Translations under genes and position numbers: made by a program | From: CAZGKW01 sp964526295 | GTDB lineage: Bacteria; Planctomycetota; Phycisphaerae; FEN-1346 | DNA length: 64,000 nt | Direction of reading: 5' to 3' | Assembly: GCA_964526295.1 (NCBI GenBank) | Contig: CAZGKW010000024.1 | Coordinates: forward strand, 1 to 64,000 | Shown here: positions 17,117-25,769 of the stretch, in pieces | How positions within the stretch are numbered: position 1 is the first letter of the stretch | Layout: each line of letters opens with the position of its first letter | Notes under the pieces: generated by a model | What the model was told of the DNA's origin: nothing | What the model saw: the letters and a program-made list of their open reading frames with translations, nothing else | The model's database searches: none

Positions 17117-17515
17117 CTAACCGGCCTTGGCGAGCATCGAGGCGACCTTCGCCTTCAGGGCGTCGAGGTCGACGGGCTTCTCGAGGAACGCATCGACCGG
17201 AAGCCACACGTCGTCGATGTCGCCCGAGCCGAAGCCGAGGGGGAACTTCTGGTTGATCGCCGTCAGCATCAGCACGGGCACCGACCGGGCGGCGTCGATG
17301 TCTTCCCGCAGCTTCCGGGCGAACTTGAAGCCCGCCTGGTCGTCCTCCGGGAACATGACGTCCAGGACCATGAGGTCGGGCGCCCGCTCGCGGACGGCGG
17401 CCTCGGCCGACGGAATGTCGAGCTTCACCTCGACCTCGTGCCCGACGCTTCGGACCACCGTGGCGGCGGCGCCGGCGAAGTCCGCATCGTCGTCCACAAT
17501 CATCACGTAAGCCAT
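17117..17515 (-). CDS. Single-domain response regulator (receiver only)
   Basis: The 132-residue protein is a bare receiver domain: acidic pocket D8-D10 (VDDDAD), phospho-acceptor D52 in MVLDVMFPEDD, the Thr of LTA, and K113 in FLEKPVD. There is no DNA-binding or enzymatic output domain, so it must act by protein contact or phosphate relay. Its start lies inside the 3' end of the kinase gene (13-base overlap) behind AGGAAGGAGA. Kinase and regulator are therefore translationally coupled and should form a pair. The loop LTAINQKFPLGFGSGDIDD is longer than usual after the conserved Thr. Confidence 0.9.
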   Translation of the reverse strand: MAYVMIVDDDADFAGAAATVVRSVGHEVEVKLDIPSAEAAVRERAPDLMVLDVMFPEDDQAGFKFARKLREDIDAARSVPVLMLTAINQKFPLGFGSGDIDDVWLPVDAFLEKPVDLDALKAKVASMLAKAG

Positions 17516-18972
17516 CCCTGGTCTCCTTCCTGGTGCCGGGATTCAGGCGGCTCCGAGCCGGGCGGGGCGCCCGGCAGATCGAGCCGCACCTGCGTCCCGG
17601 CGCCCGGTTCGCTGGTGACACGGACGCGGATGCCATGGGCGGCGGCCACGTGCCGCACGATCGCCAGGCCGAGGCCCGACGATTCCCGATTATGCCGCAC
17701 GGCTTCGTCGGCACGATAGTATTCTTCGAAAATGTGGGGGAGCTTTTCCGGGGGGATGCCGATGCCCTCGTCCTCGACGGTGGCGGTCGCCCCGCCGCTC
17801 GACGTCGCGCGACACGTGATGCCTACGCGGCCGCCTTCGTGCGAGTAGGCGACGGCGTTGGCCAGGAGGTTCTGGAACATCATTTTCAGGTCGTCCTCGA
17901 CGCCGCGGACCCGCGCGGCCTCCAGGTCGGTCTCGATTCGGGTCCGCCGAGCCCCGATCTGGGGCTCCAGGTGGGCGATGGAGGAGCGGATCAGGTCGGC
18001 CAGGTCGACCTCGGCGGGGGCGGGCCGCTCCCGGCCCTCGCTCCGGAGATTGGCGAGTTGGAGCATGTCCTGGATCTCGGCGGCCAGCCGGTTCGCCCGG
18101 GCGTCGATCCGCTCGACGACTTGCGTCGCCTCGGGCGGCAGGTCGCCGCAGTAGCCCTTCAGCAGGAGCTGCGTGTTGGCGCGAATGGCTGCGAAGGGGG
18201 CCTTCAGTTCGTGCGTCGTCCGCAGCAGGTGCCGGGTGCGTTCCCGCTGGGCGTGGACGAGGCGGCGGTTGGTTTCGTCCAACTCCTGGTCGCGGCGGCG
18301 GACCATCTGGGCCAGGTACGATGCCAGGTACCACACCACGAGGAAGATGGCGACCGCGCTGGCGACCCCCAGGGCAACGCTCCACGGGGTCCGGGCCATG
18401 TGGGTCCGAATGGCCGGGTCGGCATGGATGCTCGCCGGCGGCAGGACGCCCGTCTCCTCCAGCGCCACGCAGGTCGCGTAGAGCAGCGACGCAGCGGCCG
18501 TGACGAGCAGGCTCGCGCCGCGGGCCAGGAAGAGGCACGCCAGGACGATGTGGAAAAGGTAGGCGAACGGGACGTAGGTCTCGAGGCTGCCGACGAAGTG
18601 CACGACGACCGTCAGGACCACGAGGTCGACGGCGACCTGGAGCCAGAGATTTGCCCGGACGTGGCCGGGTTTCGGGGCGCGGCGGAGGCGACGGGCGTGG
18701 GCCAGGAACGCCAGGTTCTCCACGACCAGCACCGCCGCGACGACTAGCGGCCAGGCACCCGGCGGCGCCAAGTCCAGCCGGGCCATGAGCCCCTCCCACA
18801 GGCCGAGCAGGCCGAACGCCGTCAGCACGGCGATGACGACCCAGCGGAACCGGCAGAACCAGCGGACGTTGCGGACGAGGAGGCCCTCGGGCAGGTGCCG
18901 GGTTGCCGACGGCGCCGGGGCCGCAGGGCCGGCCGCATCGGCGTCGGTCGGCGGCAGTTCGTAGGTGGCCAT
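17503..18972 (-). CDS. Membrane sensor histidine kinase
   Basis: This is a 489-residue HisKA/HATPase_c kinase. Several transmembrane helices (about residues 43-60, 73-92, 108-128, 134-170 and 197-222) form the sensor, with no large periplasmic loop. A coiled linker and the H-box follow (TTHELKAPFAAIRANTQLL, H254), then the N-box FQNLLANAVAYS, DEGIGIPPEKL, and GLGLAIVRHV. A membrane-embedded sensor next to a Na+-pumping respiratory complex suggests sensing of the membrane or redox state. It starts 76 bp after nqrF on the same strand and may be cotranscribed. The partner is the overlapping response regulator. Confidence 0.9.
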   Translation of the reverse strand: MATYELPPTDADAAGPAAPAPSATRHLPEGLLVRNVRWFCRFRWVVIAVLTAFGLLGLWEGLMARLDLAPPGAWPLVVAAVLVVENLAFLAHARRLRRAPKPGHVRANLWLQVAVDLVVLTVVVHFVGSLETYVPFAYLFHIVLACLFLARGASLLVTAAASLLYATCVALEETGVLPPASIHADPAIRTHMARTPWSVALGVASAVAIFLVVWYLASYLAQMVRRRDQELDETNRRLVHAQRERTRHLLRTTHELKAPFAAIRANTQLLLKGYCGDLPPEATQVVERIDARANRLAAEIQDMLQLANLRSEGRERPAPAEVDLADLIRSSIAHLEPQIGARRTRIETDLEAARVRGVEDDLKMMFQNLLANAVAYSHEGGRVGITCRATSSGGATATVEDEGIGIPPEKLPHIFEEYYRADEAVRHNRESSGLGLAIVRHVAAAHGIRVRVTSEPGAGTQVRLDLPGAPPGSEPPESRHQEGDQGWLT

Positions 18973-19048
18973 GAGCGTCGGCTCCTGCCGCGGCAGGCCG
19001 TGCAGCGGCCGGCTTGTCGGGTGCGGCGGCTTTCGCCGGGAGGGGCGG

Positions 19049-20143
19049 CTAATCGAACTTGTCGTAGAAGATGTCGTCGTCCTTGAGTCCCTTCTCCTCC
19101 AGGACGCGAGTGACGGCCTCGATCATCGGCTCGGGCCCGCACAGGAACGCCTGCCGCTTCTCGCCCGGGTCCAGGTACTTGTCGACCGACAGGTGGATGA
19201 ACCCCGTCTCGCCCGGCCAGTCAGCATCCTCGGGGCCGGGTTCGCTGAGGGCGTAGACGACGTGGAGGTTCGGGTGCTCGGCGGCCAGCTCCTGCCACTT
19301 CTGGAGGTAAAACTCGTCGGCCGTCGTGCGGCAGCCGAAGAAAATCCAGCACGACCGCTCCGGCTGGTGCTTGTAGATCGTCTCAACGATGTTTTTGACG
19401 GGGGCCATGCCGCAGCCGCCGGCGACGCAGACGATCTCGGTCTCGGAGTCCTCCTCCAGGCGGAACTCGCCGAACGGGCCGGTGAAGATCACCGGGTTGC
19501 CCACCTGGAGGTTGTGGAGGTACGTGGAGCCGATGCCGCCCGGCACGAGCCGCACGACCAGCTCGACGACGTTCGGCTCGTGGACGGGGGAGCTGATCGA
19601 GTAGGCCCGCCAGACGGGGCCCTCGGGCGAGGGGGCCTGGATCTGGACGTACTGGCCGGGCCGGTGGTTGATTTCGGGCGGCTCGACGAGCCGCAGACGG
19701 ATCTCCTTCGTGTCGGGCGTCAGGTGCCGCGTCGACTCGACCTCGGCCGAGAAGAGCTGGACGTTGAGGATGTCCTCCGGGATGCGAAGGTCCATCGCCT
19801 CGCGGACTTTGACCTGGCAGGCCAGGCGCACCCCCGAGCGGATGTCGCGGCGCGACAGAAACGGCAGCTCGGTCGGCAGGATCTGTCCGCCGCCCGCGAG
19901 GACCGTGACCTTGCAGAAGCCGCAGGTGCCCTTGCCGCCGCAGGCCGAGGGGATGTAGATTTCGCCGGCGTTCAGGGTCTCCAGAAGCGTCTGGCCGCCT
20001 TCGACCTCCAGGACCCGCTCGCCCGCGTTGATCGAGACCTGGCAGATGCCGTAGTCGAGGAGATACCGCTCGGCGACGACCAGGCCGATCGCGAGGACGC
20101 CGAGGAGGCTGCCGAAGACCAGGATGGACCAGAGGAAGACCAT
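19049..20143 (-). CDS. nqrF: Na+-translocating NADH:quinone reductase subunit F
   Basis: The 364-residue protein is the NADH-oxidising subunit of Na+-NQR. It has an N-terminal membrane helix (about 5-28), a plant-type [2Fe-2S] domain with C68, C74, C77 and C109 (SACGGKGTCGFCK), an FAD domain (WRAYSISSP) and an NADH domain (AGGCGMAPVKNIVE, FLCGPEPMI). It is about 40 residues shorter than proteobacterial NqrF. Electrons enter here and pass to the membrane subunits. It is last of the nqrABCDEF operon, six bases after nqrE, and the kinase and response regulator follow. Confidence 0.96.
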   Translation of the reverse strand: MVFLWSILVFGSLLGVLAIGLVVAERYLLDYGICQVSINAGERVLEVEGGQTLLETLNAGEIYIPSACGGKGTCGFCKVTVLAGGGQILPTELPFLSRRDIRSGVRLACQVKVREAMDLRIPEDILNVQLFSAEVESTRHLTPDTKEIRLRLVEPPEINHRPGQYVQIQAPSPEGPVWRAYSISSPVHEPNVVELVVRLVPGGIGSTYLHNLQVGNPVIFTGPFGEFRLEEDSETEIVCVAGGCGMAPVKNIVETIYKHQPERSCWIFFGCRTTADEFYLQKWQELAAEHPNLHVVYALSEPGPEDADWPGETGFIHLSVDKYLDPGEKRQAFLCGPEPMIEAVTRVLEEKGLKDDDIFYDKFD

Positions 20144-20149
20144 CGTCGT

Positions 20150-20755
20150 TCAATCCAAGGAAGCCATGCCCATGAAACCCATGAACGCCAGGGCCATGAC
20201 GCCCGTGACGATCATGACGATCGAGACGCCCCGGAACGCCTTCGGCAGGTTGGCGTAGCCCATCTTCTGCCTCAGGCCCGTCATCAGGGCGATGGCCAGG
20301 GCGAACGCCAGCCCCGACCCCAGGCCGTACCACGCCGCCTGCCACAGACTGTATTTAAAGATGTTTATCGCGAACAGGCTCGCCCCCAGGATGGCGCAGT
20401 TGACGGTGATCAGCGGCAGGAAGATGCCCAGCGAGTAGTACAGCCGCGGGCTGAACCGCTCGACGACCATCTCGACGAGCTGCACGAACGCCGCGATTAC
20501 CGCGATGAAGATGATGAACTGAAGGTGCTCCAGCCCGAGCGGCACGAGCACCTGGTGATGAATCACGTGGTTGAGGATCGTCGTCGAGGTCATGACGAAC
20601 GTGACGGCCGCCCCCAGGCCCAGGCTCGTCTCGTACTGGCGGGAGCACGCCAGGAACGAGCACATCCCCAGGAAGTACACCAGGAGGATGTTGTTCGTGA
20701 AGACCGCGGCGAAGAAGATGACGAGGGCGCTCGGGCCGCCGGCCGTGTCGCTCAT
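20150..20755 (-). CDS. nqrE: Na+-translocating NADH:quinone reductase subunit E
   Basis: The 201-residue integral membrane protein has six predicted helices. It contains the conserved cysteines of the NqrD/NqrE pair, in YFLGMCSFLACSR and ITVNCAILGASLF, which hold the iron centre between the two subunits in known structures. The start ATG at 20755 overlaps the nqrD stop (ATGA), which fixes it against a longer in-frame opening. Length is typical of the family. Confidence 0.96.
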   Translation of the reverse strand: MSDTAGGPSALVIFFAAVFTNNILLVYFLGMCSFLACSRQYETSLGLGAAVTFVMTSTTILNHVIHHQVLVPLGLEHLQFIIFIAVIAAFVQLVEMVVERFSPRLYYSLGIFLPLITVNCAILGASLFAINIFKYSLWQAAWYGLGSGLAFALAIALMTGLRQKMGYANLPKAFRGVSIVMIVTGVMALAFMGFMGMASLD

Positions 20756-21420
20756 CCGGGCTCCTCCTCCGTCTCCTGCTGGAGCCCCAGGGCGTAGAAC
20801 AGGGCCACCAGGAACCCCAGGGCGATGAACGCCCCGGGGGCGAGCTTCATCACCAGGTTCGGCTCGTACCCGGGGACCTCGAACAGGACCCACTCCTGGC
20901 CGAACATAACCCGCCCGCTGCCGCCCACCTCGCGCACCAGGCCGATGATCGCCAGGACCGCCGCGTAGCCCAGCCCGTTGGCCACCCCGTCGATGAGGCT
21001 GAGGCGGGGCCGCTCGTGCAGGGCGAACGCCTCGGCCCGGCCCATGACGATGCAGTTCGTGATGATCAGGCCCACATACGCCCCGAGCCGCTTCGACATG
21101 TCCCAATAGTATGCCTTCAAAAACTGGTCCACCAGGATGACGAACGTGGCGATGACGGCCACCTCGGCGATCATGCGGATCCGCCGGGGGATGAACCCCC
21201 GCATCGCCGAGACGATCACGTTCGACATGGCGATGACGAAGATGACGGCGGCCCCCATGACGAGGGCGTTCTCGAGGCGCGTCGTCACGGCCAGGGCCGA
21301 GCAGATGCCCAGGACCTGGATGGCGATGGGGTTGTTGCGCCAGACGCCGGCCGTGAACGTCAGGATGCCCTTCCGTTCGCCGCCCATGGCCGCCGGCACA
21401 TTTGGCGCGCTGCCGGTCAC
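20752..21420 (-). CDS. nqrD: Na+-translocating NADH:quinone reductase subunit D
   Basis: This is a 222-residue, six-helix membrane subunit. Conserved cysteines occur in QVLGICSALAVT and GLIITNCIVMGRAEAF, matching NqrE in inverted topology. I take the GTG at 21420 because it overlaps the nqrC stop (GTGA) as in the other junctions. An ATG at 21387 would give 211 residues and cannot be excluded. The C-terminus is Glu-rich (QQETEEEPG). Confidence 0.95.
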   Translation of the reverse strand: MTGSAPNVPAAMGGERKGILTFTAGVWRNNPIAIQVLGICSALAVTTRLENALVMGAAVIFVIAMSNVIVSAMRGFIPRRIRMIAEVAVIATFVILVDQFLKAYYWDMSKRLGAYVGLIITNCIVMGRAEAFALHERPRLSLIDGVANGLGYAAVLAIIGLVREVGGSGRVMFGQEWVLFEVPGYEPNLVMKLAPGAFIALGFLVALFYALGLQQETEEEPG

Positions 21421-22001
21421 CGGTCGCCCTCCGCCGTCAGGGCCTCCGCCAGCGTCCGCTCCAGCATGGCTTCGACCCGCTGGCTGGTCATCGTTGCCCC
21501 GGTGATGCCTTTGACTCTGAGGTCCACCGTCTCGCCGCGCGGCACGGGCATGTCCTTGAACTGCTCCCGGAAGGCGGGCGTCTCGATCTCGCCGCCGAGG
21601 CCCGGCGTCTCGTCGTGCTTGTAGAACGTCACGCTTCGGATGGTCTCGAAGTCCGGTTCCAGCGCGACGAACCCTTCGATCGGTCCCCACAGGCCTTTGC
21701 CGGTGAAGGGGATGGCGACCGCCTCATCGGTCCGGTACGCCGTCCGTCCGGCCACCTGGACCTCGCGGACCTGCTCGTCGAACCGGGCGAGGACCTCTCC
21801 GCTGGTGGCCGGCCGCTCGGAGCCGCCCTCGCGGACCGTCGTCGGCAGGCCGAGGACGTCGAGGATGTTGCGGGCCCTCTCGGCCCGCTCGTTCATCTTG
21901 CGCCGCTCGGCGGTGATCTCGCGGGCCGCCGTAAGCAGGGCGGCACACCCCACGCCTATGGCGACCGCGAACAGCACCGTGTAAGCCGGTCCGCGTTTCA
22001 C
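21417..22001 (-). CDS. nqrC: Na+-translocating NADH:quinone reductase subunit C
   Basis: The 194-residue protein has one N-terminal membrane helix (about 6-26) and an FMN-binding domain with the covalent flavinylation motif ITGATMTS near the C-terminus (Thr170 the expected FMN-Thr). It is about 60 residues shorter than Vibrio NqrC. Attachment of the flavin needs an ApbE transferase, and none is present in this window. The GTG start at 22001 overlaps the nqrB stop. Confidence 0.94.
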   Translation of the reverse strand: MKRGPAYTVLFAVAIGVGCAALLTAAREITAERRKMNERAERARNILDVLGLPTTVREGGSERPATSGEVLARFDEQVREVQVAGRTAYRTDEAVAIPFTGKGLWGPIEGFVALEPDFETIRSVTFYKHDETPGLGGEIETPAFREQFKDMPVPRGETVDLRVKGITGATMTSQRVEAMLERTLAEALTAEGDR

Positions 22002-23149
22002 GTCTGGAGCCTCCGCACGCGCATCCGAATGACCAACTCGTCCAGGGCCGGGGCGGCGATGTTGCCCAGCAGGATGGCGAACGTCACGCCCTCGACGTAC
22101 CCCGTCAGGTTGCGGATCAGCAGCACCAGGACGCCGATCAGGACGCCGTACATCACCTTGGCCGGGTTCGTGATCGGGCCGCTCACCGGGTCGGTCGCCA
22201 TGAAGAACGTCCCGAACAGCAGCCCGCCGGCCCAGACGTGCCACCACACCGGACCGAACTGATCGGGCGCCGCCCCGCGCAGCACGGCCCCCAACAGGAG
22301 GAACGCCGCGAGTGCCGCGACGACCGTCCGCCAGTTTACCACGCCCACGACGATCAGGAACAGGCCGCCCAGCAGAATGCAGACGGCGCTCGTCTCCCCG
22401 ATGCACCCCTGGATGTTGCCCCACACGAGGTTCGCCACGGGCTCGGCCTGTTCGTAGAACGGCTCGGCCGATTCGAGGGCGGCCTTGGCCTGTGCCAGGG
22501 GCGTCGCCGTGGTGATCGCGTCGACGCCTGCCGCAGCGCCGTAGGCGGTCCCGGTAGCGGCCTCGGCCGCCTGCTCCGGGGCGGTGGCATACTCCAACAG
22601 CCTCCCCGGCCACGCCACCTTCGGGTCGATCCATCGGCCCATCGACTTGGGGTACCCGATGGTCAGGATGGCCCGGCCGACAAGGGCCGCGTTGAACAGG
22701 TTCCGCCCCGTCCCGCCGAAGATCTCCTTTCCGATGATCACGCCGGCGGCGATCCCCACCGCCACCATCCACAGCGGAATCCCCGGCGGCAAGGCCAGCG
22801 GGAAGATCAGGCCCGTCACCAGGAACCCCTCGTTGATCTCCTCCCGCCGGATGCAGGCGAACAGGACCTCGACCGTCCCGCCGACGACGTAGGAGACGAG
22901 AATCACCACCAGGGCCCGGAGGCCGAAGAGGTACACCCCCGCCAGCAGGGGCGGCGCCAGACCGACGATGACCATCGACATATACCGCTTGACGTCGAGC
23001 GGGTCGCGGATCCACGGGGCCGTGGCCGGGGCCTTCTTCGGCCACAGGTGGAAGTTCTCGATCGCCTCGAAGAGCGGCTCGAAGAAGCCCAAGGGCCCCC
23101 GCTGGAATCGCGGCCGGAGACGGTCGAAGACGCGTTCCAGGGCCTTCAT
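21998..23149 (-). CDS. nqrB: Na+-translocating NADH:quinone reductase subunit B
   Basis: The 383-residue membrane subunit is related to RnfD. It has about ten helices, the landmark GGTGRNLFNAALVGRA, and a covalent FMN site reading AITTATPLAQ (Thr216), corresponding to the S-G-A-T site of other NqrB. It forms part of the Na+ path and riboflavin/quinone site in characterised enzymes. The ATG at 23149 overlaps the nqrA stop (ATGA). It is about 30 residues shorter than Vibrio NqrB. Confidence 0.95.
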   Translation of the reverse strand: MKALERVFDRLRPRFQRGPLGFFEPLFEAIENFHLWPKKAPATAPWIRDPLDVKRYMSMVIVGLAPPLLAGVYLFGLRALVVILVSYVVGGTVEVLFACIRREEINEGFLVTGLIFPLALPPGIPLWMVAVGIAAGVIIGKEIFGGTGRNLFNAALVGRAILTIGYPKSMGRWIDPKVAWPGRLLEYATAPEQAAEAATGTAYGAAAGVDAITTATPLAQAKAALESAEPFYEQAEPVANLVWGNIQGCIGETSAVCILLGGLFLIVVGVVNWRTVVAALAAFLLLGAVLRGAAPDQFGPVWWHVWAGGLLFGTFFMATDPVSGPITNPAKVMYGVLIGVLVLLIRNLTGYVEGVTFAILLGNIAAPALDELVIRMRVRRLQT

Positions 23150-24537
23150 GAGGCGGCCCCTTCTTCCGCTCCGGCGGCCGACGCCTCCGCCGCCGCGGCC
23201 GCCTCGGCCGCATGGGCCCGCTCCTCGGCCAGCTCCCGCCGGGCCTCCAGCAGCTGCTCCCGCAGCTCGATCTTTGACGGGCACACGTACGAGCAGAGCC
23301 CGCACCCGACGCACAGGTCCACGCCCAGCCGCTCCGCGTCGTCCAGCGAGCCTTGGTAGAGATATTTATGGATCATGTGCGGCATGATCCGGGCCGGGCA
23401 GACCTCCTCGCACTGGCCGCAGGCGATGCAGGCCCGCCCCTCGCCGCGGAGGGCCGACGGGATCCGCTCCGGAAACTCGCCGCGCAGCGACGACAGGAAC
23501 GTCCGGCTGTACGACTGCCGCGACCACCCCGGCCGCATCCACCCCATGAGCTGCCGCTCCCGCATCGGCTGGAGCGCCGTCAGGCCCGCGCATTCGAGCG
23601 GCACGCCCCTGACACCGTCGTCGAGCACGTCGCCGGTCATCGCGCCGCCGAGGACAATCCGCGCCCCATCCTCGAACTCCGCCGACCGGATCGCTTCGAT
23701 GGAATAGCCCGCCGGCAGCCGAAGGTGCCGCGGGTCACGCGCCGCCGGGCCGCCGACGGTCACCAGGGCGTCGAGCGTCGGCCGCGAATCGGTCAGGGCC
23801 CGGTCGACCGCCAGCACCCCCTCGGTCCGAACGGCCCACACGGGCCCCCTGTCCGCGTCCAGGCCCAGCCCTCGGGCCAACAGCGCGAAGTTGTCCATCG
23901 GGTACAGGAGCGGGATCGTCGCGACCTGGAGGAACGCGTGGCCCCGCAGGTGCTCGCGGACCTCGCGGGCGAACGCCGACTGGACCTCGGGCATGACGAA
24001 GTAGATCGGCTGGTACTCCAGCAGGCCCTGGATCCGCTCCAGCCCCCGGCTGAACGCGTCCAGCTCCGACCGGAGCTGGGCTTCCCCGCGCGATCCGTAC
24101 GGCTCCAGACGCACCGTCGAGACGATCACGGCGGACGGCGATGCGGACGGGTCGGCGACGTCGCCCGTGTGGGCATCCTCGACGAACCGCCAGGCGCCCA
24201 ACTCGACGAGCTTCCGCCGCGGGTCCGACTCGCCGGTCTGCTCGTCGCCCGGTTCGCCCGGCGCGAGGCCCTCCAGGACGATATGTCCCTCGACCGCCTC
24301 CAGGCGGACCGTCCCGCCGCGCGGCGCAAGCAGCGGCCCCCCGAATCGCTTCGGGTCACGCGCCAGGACATCACCCGCCCGCACCGTCTGTCCGTCCTCG
24401 ACGGCCGGCTCAGTGAACTCGAATCGTCCACCCGCGAGCGGCAGAAAGAGGGCGTCCGGCTCGGGGGGCGTCTCGGTCCGCGACGTCGGCCGCCCCGCCA
24501 ACGGGACGCTGTAGCCGCCTCTCCGCTTCAGGTGCAT
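23146..24537 (-). CDS. nqrA: Na+-translocating NADH:quinone reductase subunit A with two ferredoxin-type 4Fe-4S motifs
   Basis: The 463-residue NqrA/RnfC-family protein has the N-terminal barrel-sandwich region and an SLBB-like region (LVTVGGPAARDP). Unusually, it carries two complete cluster motifs: C370-x2-C373-x2-C376-x3-C380 (CIACGQCEEVCP) and C409-x2-C412-x2-C415-x3-C419 (CVGCGLCSYVCPSK). Vibrio-type NqrA has only a remnant of the second. An Ala/Glu-rich tail ends the protein. AAGGA lies six bases before the ATG at 24537, preferred over the GTG at 24543. It is first of the nqrABCDEF operon and 155 bp after ahbA-ahbB. It is called NqrA rather than RnfC because the operon encodes NqrF and lacks RnfB. 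Confidence 0.93.
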   Translation of the reverse strand: MHLKRRGGYSVPLAGRPTSRTETPPEPDALFLPLAGGRFEFTEPAVEDGQTVRAGDVLARDPKRFGGPLLAPRGGTVRLEAVEGHIVLEGLAPGEPGDEQTGESDPRRKLVELGAWRFVEDAHTGDVADPSASPSAVIVSTVRLEPYGSRGEAQLRSELDAFSRGLERIQGLLEYQPIYFVMPEVQSAFAREVREHLRGHAFLQVATIPLLYPMDNFALLARGLGLDADRGPVWAVRTEGVLAVDRALTDSRPTLDALVTVGGPAARDPRHLRLPAGYSIEAIRSAEFEDGARIVLGGAMTGDVLDDGVRGVPLECAGLTALQPMRERQLMGWMRPGWSRQSYSRTFLSSLRGEFPERIPSALRGEGRACIACGQCEEVCPARIMPHMIHKYLYQGSLDDAERLGVDLCVGCGLCSYVCPSKIELREQLLEARRELAEERAHAAEAAAAAEASAAGAEEGAAS

Positions 24538-24692
24538 CCGCACTCCTTGCCCGCTTCGCCCCTGTCAAAGCCATCCAGGCCGGGACAGTTCCGCCGATTT
24601 TGGCGACGCTTTCGTCGGAAATCAAGAAGCTGTTTACCATCTCCTACCGGGCGGCTGGGAATTACGGCGGCCCGGAGCGGTGCAAGAAGGCC

Positions 24693-25760
24693 TCAGTCCA
24701 GGAAGTATCGCATGGAGGTCTTCTTGAACTCGCGGGTGGAGAAAAGGACCGCGTGGTCGCGGGCACCGACCTCCTCGGCGAGCCGGGCCGCAAGACCTCT
24801 CACGGCACTCTCCGAGCCGCCGTGGAGCATCGCGTAGAGGTTGTACGGAAAGGCGGGCTCGTCGGCCTTCTCGTCGGCGGGGAGGCGGGGGCGGCGGTAG
24901 CAGTGGGTCACTTCCGGCCGCTCGGCCAGATGGCGGCCCGCCTCGTCGACCTGCTCGTTCGGCACGTTGAAGGCGGCCATGCCGTTCGCCCGGTAGCCGA
25001 GCGACCGGTGCTGAACGACCGCGCCGAATCGGCGGATGACGCCCAAGGCGAGCCACTCGCGGATCTGCTCCAGTATCCATTCGACGGGGCGGTCGAGCTG
25101 CGAGGCTGCGGATTCGAAGGGCTCCGCGACCGGCGCGAGGCCGTCCTGCACGAGACGGACGAACTGCTTCTGCCGGTCGTCGAGACCGACCGGCCCCTTG
25201 CTCGTTGTACGCGGCGGGTCTCCGGCCCCGCCGCGCTCCGTCTGGCCGGGCCTGCTGCCCGGCAGGACGTCACTCGTTGCTCCCGCCACGGGCTCGTTCG
25301 CGGTGCGGGCCGGCGGGCGCACCGCAAAAGTTGCGCGAATCTTGTAGACCGCCCGGGCGGGGAGGGCGTGAAACGCACAGCCCGTGTCCGTCTCGAGGTC
25401 CGCGAGCGTCCGCTCGATCTCCTCCGCCGACCTCGCCGTCAGGGTGAACCACAGGTTGAGCCGGTGCCGCCTCTCGTAGTTGTGCGTTACGCCCGGCAGG
25501 GCACTGACCCGCTCGGCGACTTCCTCAATCCGCTCCGGCGGCACCGCGGCCGCGACCAGCGTCGAGGTGTAGCCCAGCCGCTTCGAATCGAAGATCGGGC
25601 CTAGCCGGCGGATCGGCCCGTCATCGACCATACGCCGGACGCGGGTCAGCACCTCTTCGGCATCCGCCCCGAGTTCGTCGGCCAGTGCCTCGAACGGGCG
25701 GGCCGCGACCGGCAGGTCCGATTGGACCGCCGACAGGATTCGCCGATCGAGATCGTCCAT
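24693..25760 (-). CDS. ahbA-ahbB: Siroheme decarboxylase, AhbA-AhbB fusion
   Basis: The 355-residue protein contains two Lrp/AsnC-like halves. Residues 1-150 resemble AhbA (wHTH LDRRILSAVQSDLPV, then GVTHNYERRHRLNLWFTL with H93). Residues 195-355 resemble AhbB (LDDRQKQFVRLVQDGL, EVTHCYRRP with H286, FPYNLYAMLHG, EFKKTSMRYF). A Pro/Gly/Thr-rich linker joins them. In organisms with separate genes the AhbA/AhbB heterodimer removes two carboxylates from siroheme to give 12,18-didecarboxysiroheme. Fusion makes the pair a single chain. The HTH regions are family relics rather than proof of DNA binding. It starts nine bases after the ahbD stop. The NirDL/NirGH heme d1 proteins are related, but no nirS or nirF is nearby. 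Confidence 0.92.
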   Translation of the reverse strand: MDDLDRRILSAVQSDLPVAARPFEALADELGADAEEVLTRVRRMVDDGPIRRLGPIFDSKRLGYTSTLVAAAVPPERIEEVAERVSALPGVTHNYERRHRLNLWFTLTARSAEEIERTLADLETDTGCAFHALPARAVYKIRATFAVRPPARTANEPVAGATSDVLPGSRPGQTERGGAGDPPRTTSKGPVGLDDRQKQFVRLVQDGLAPVAEPFESAASQLDRPVEWILEQIREWLALGVIRRFGAVVQHRSLGYRANGMAAFNVPNEQVDEAGRHLAERPEVTHCYRRPRLPADEKADEPAFPYNLYAMLHGGSESAVRGLAARLAEEVGARDHAVLFSTREFKKTSMRYFLD

Positions 25761-25769
25761 GCGGCTGGC

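Noticed and set aside
24544..24692. Promoter for nqrA from a TTGACA at 24569-24564 on the minus strand
   Set aside because: The bases 16-19 downstream of it fall at the AAGGAG ribosome site and show no -10 box.
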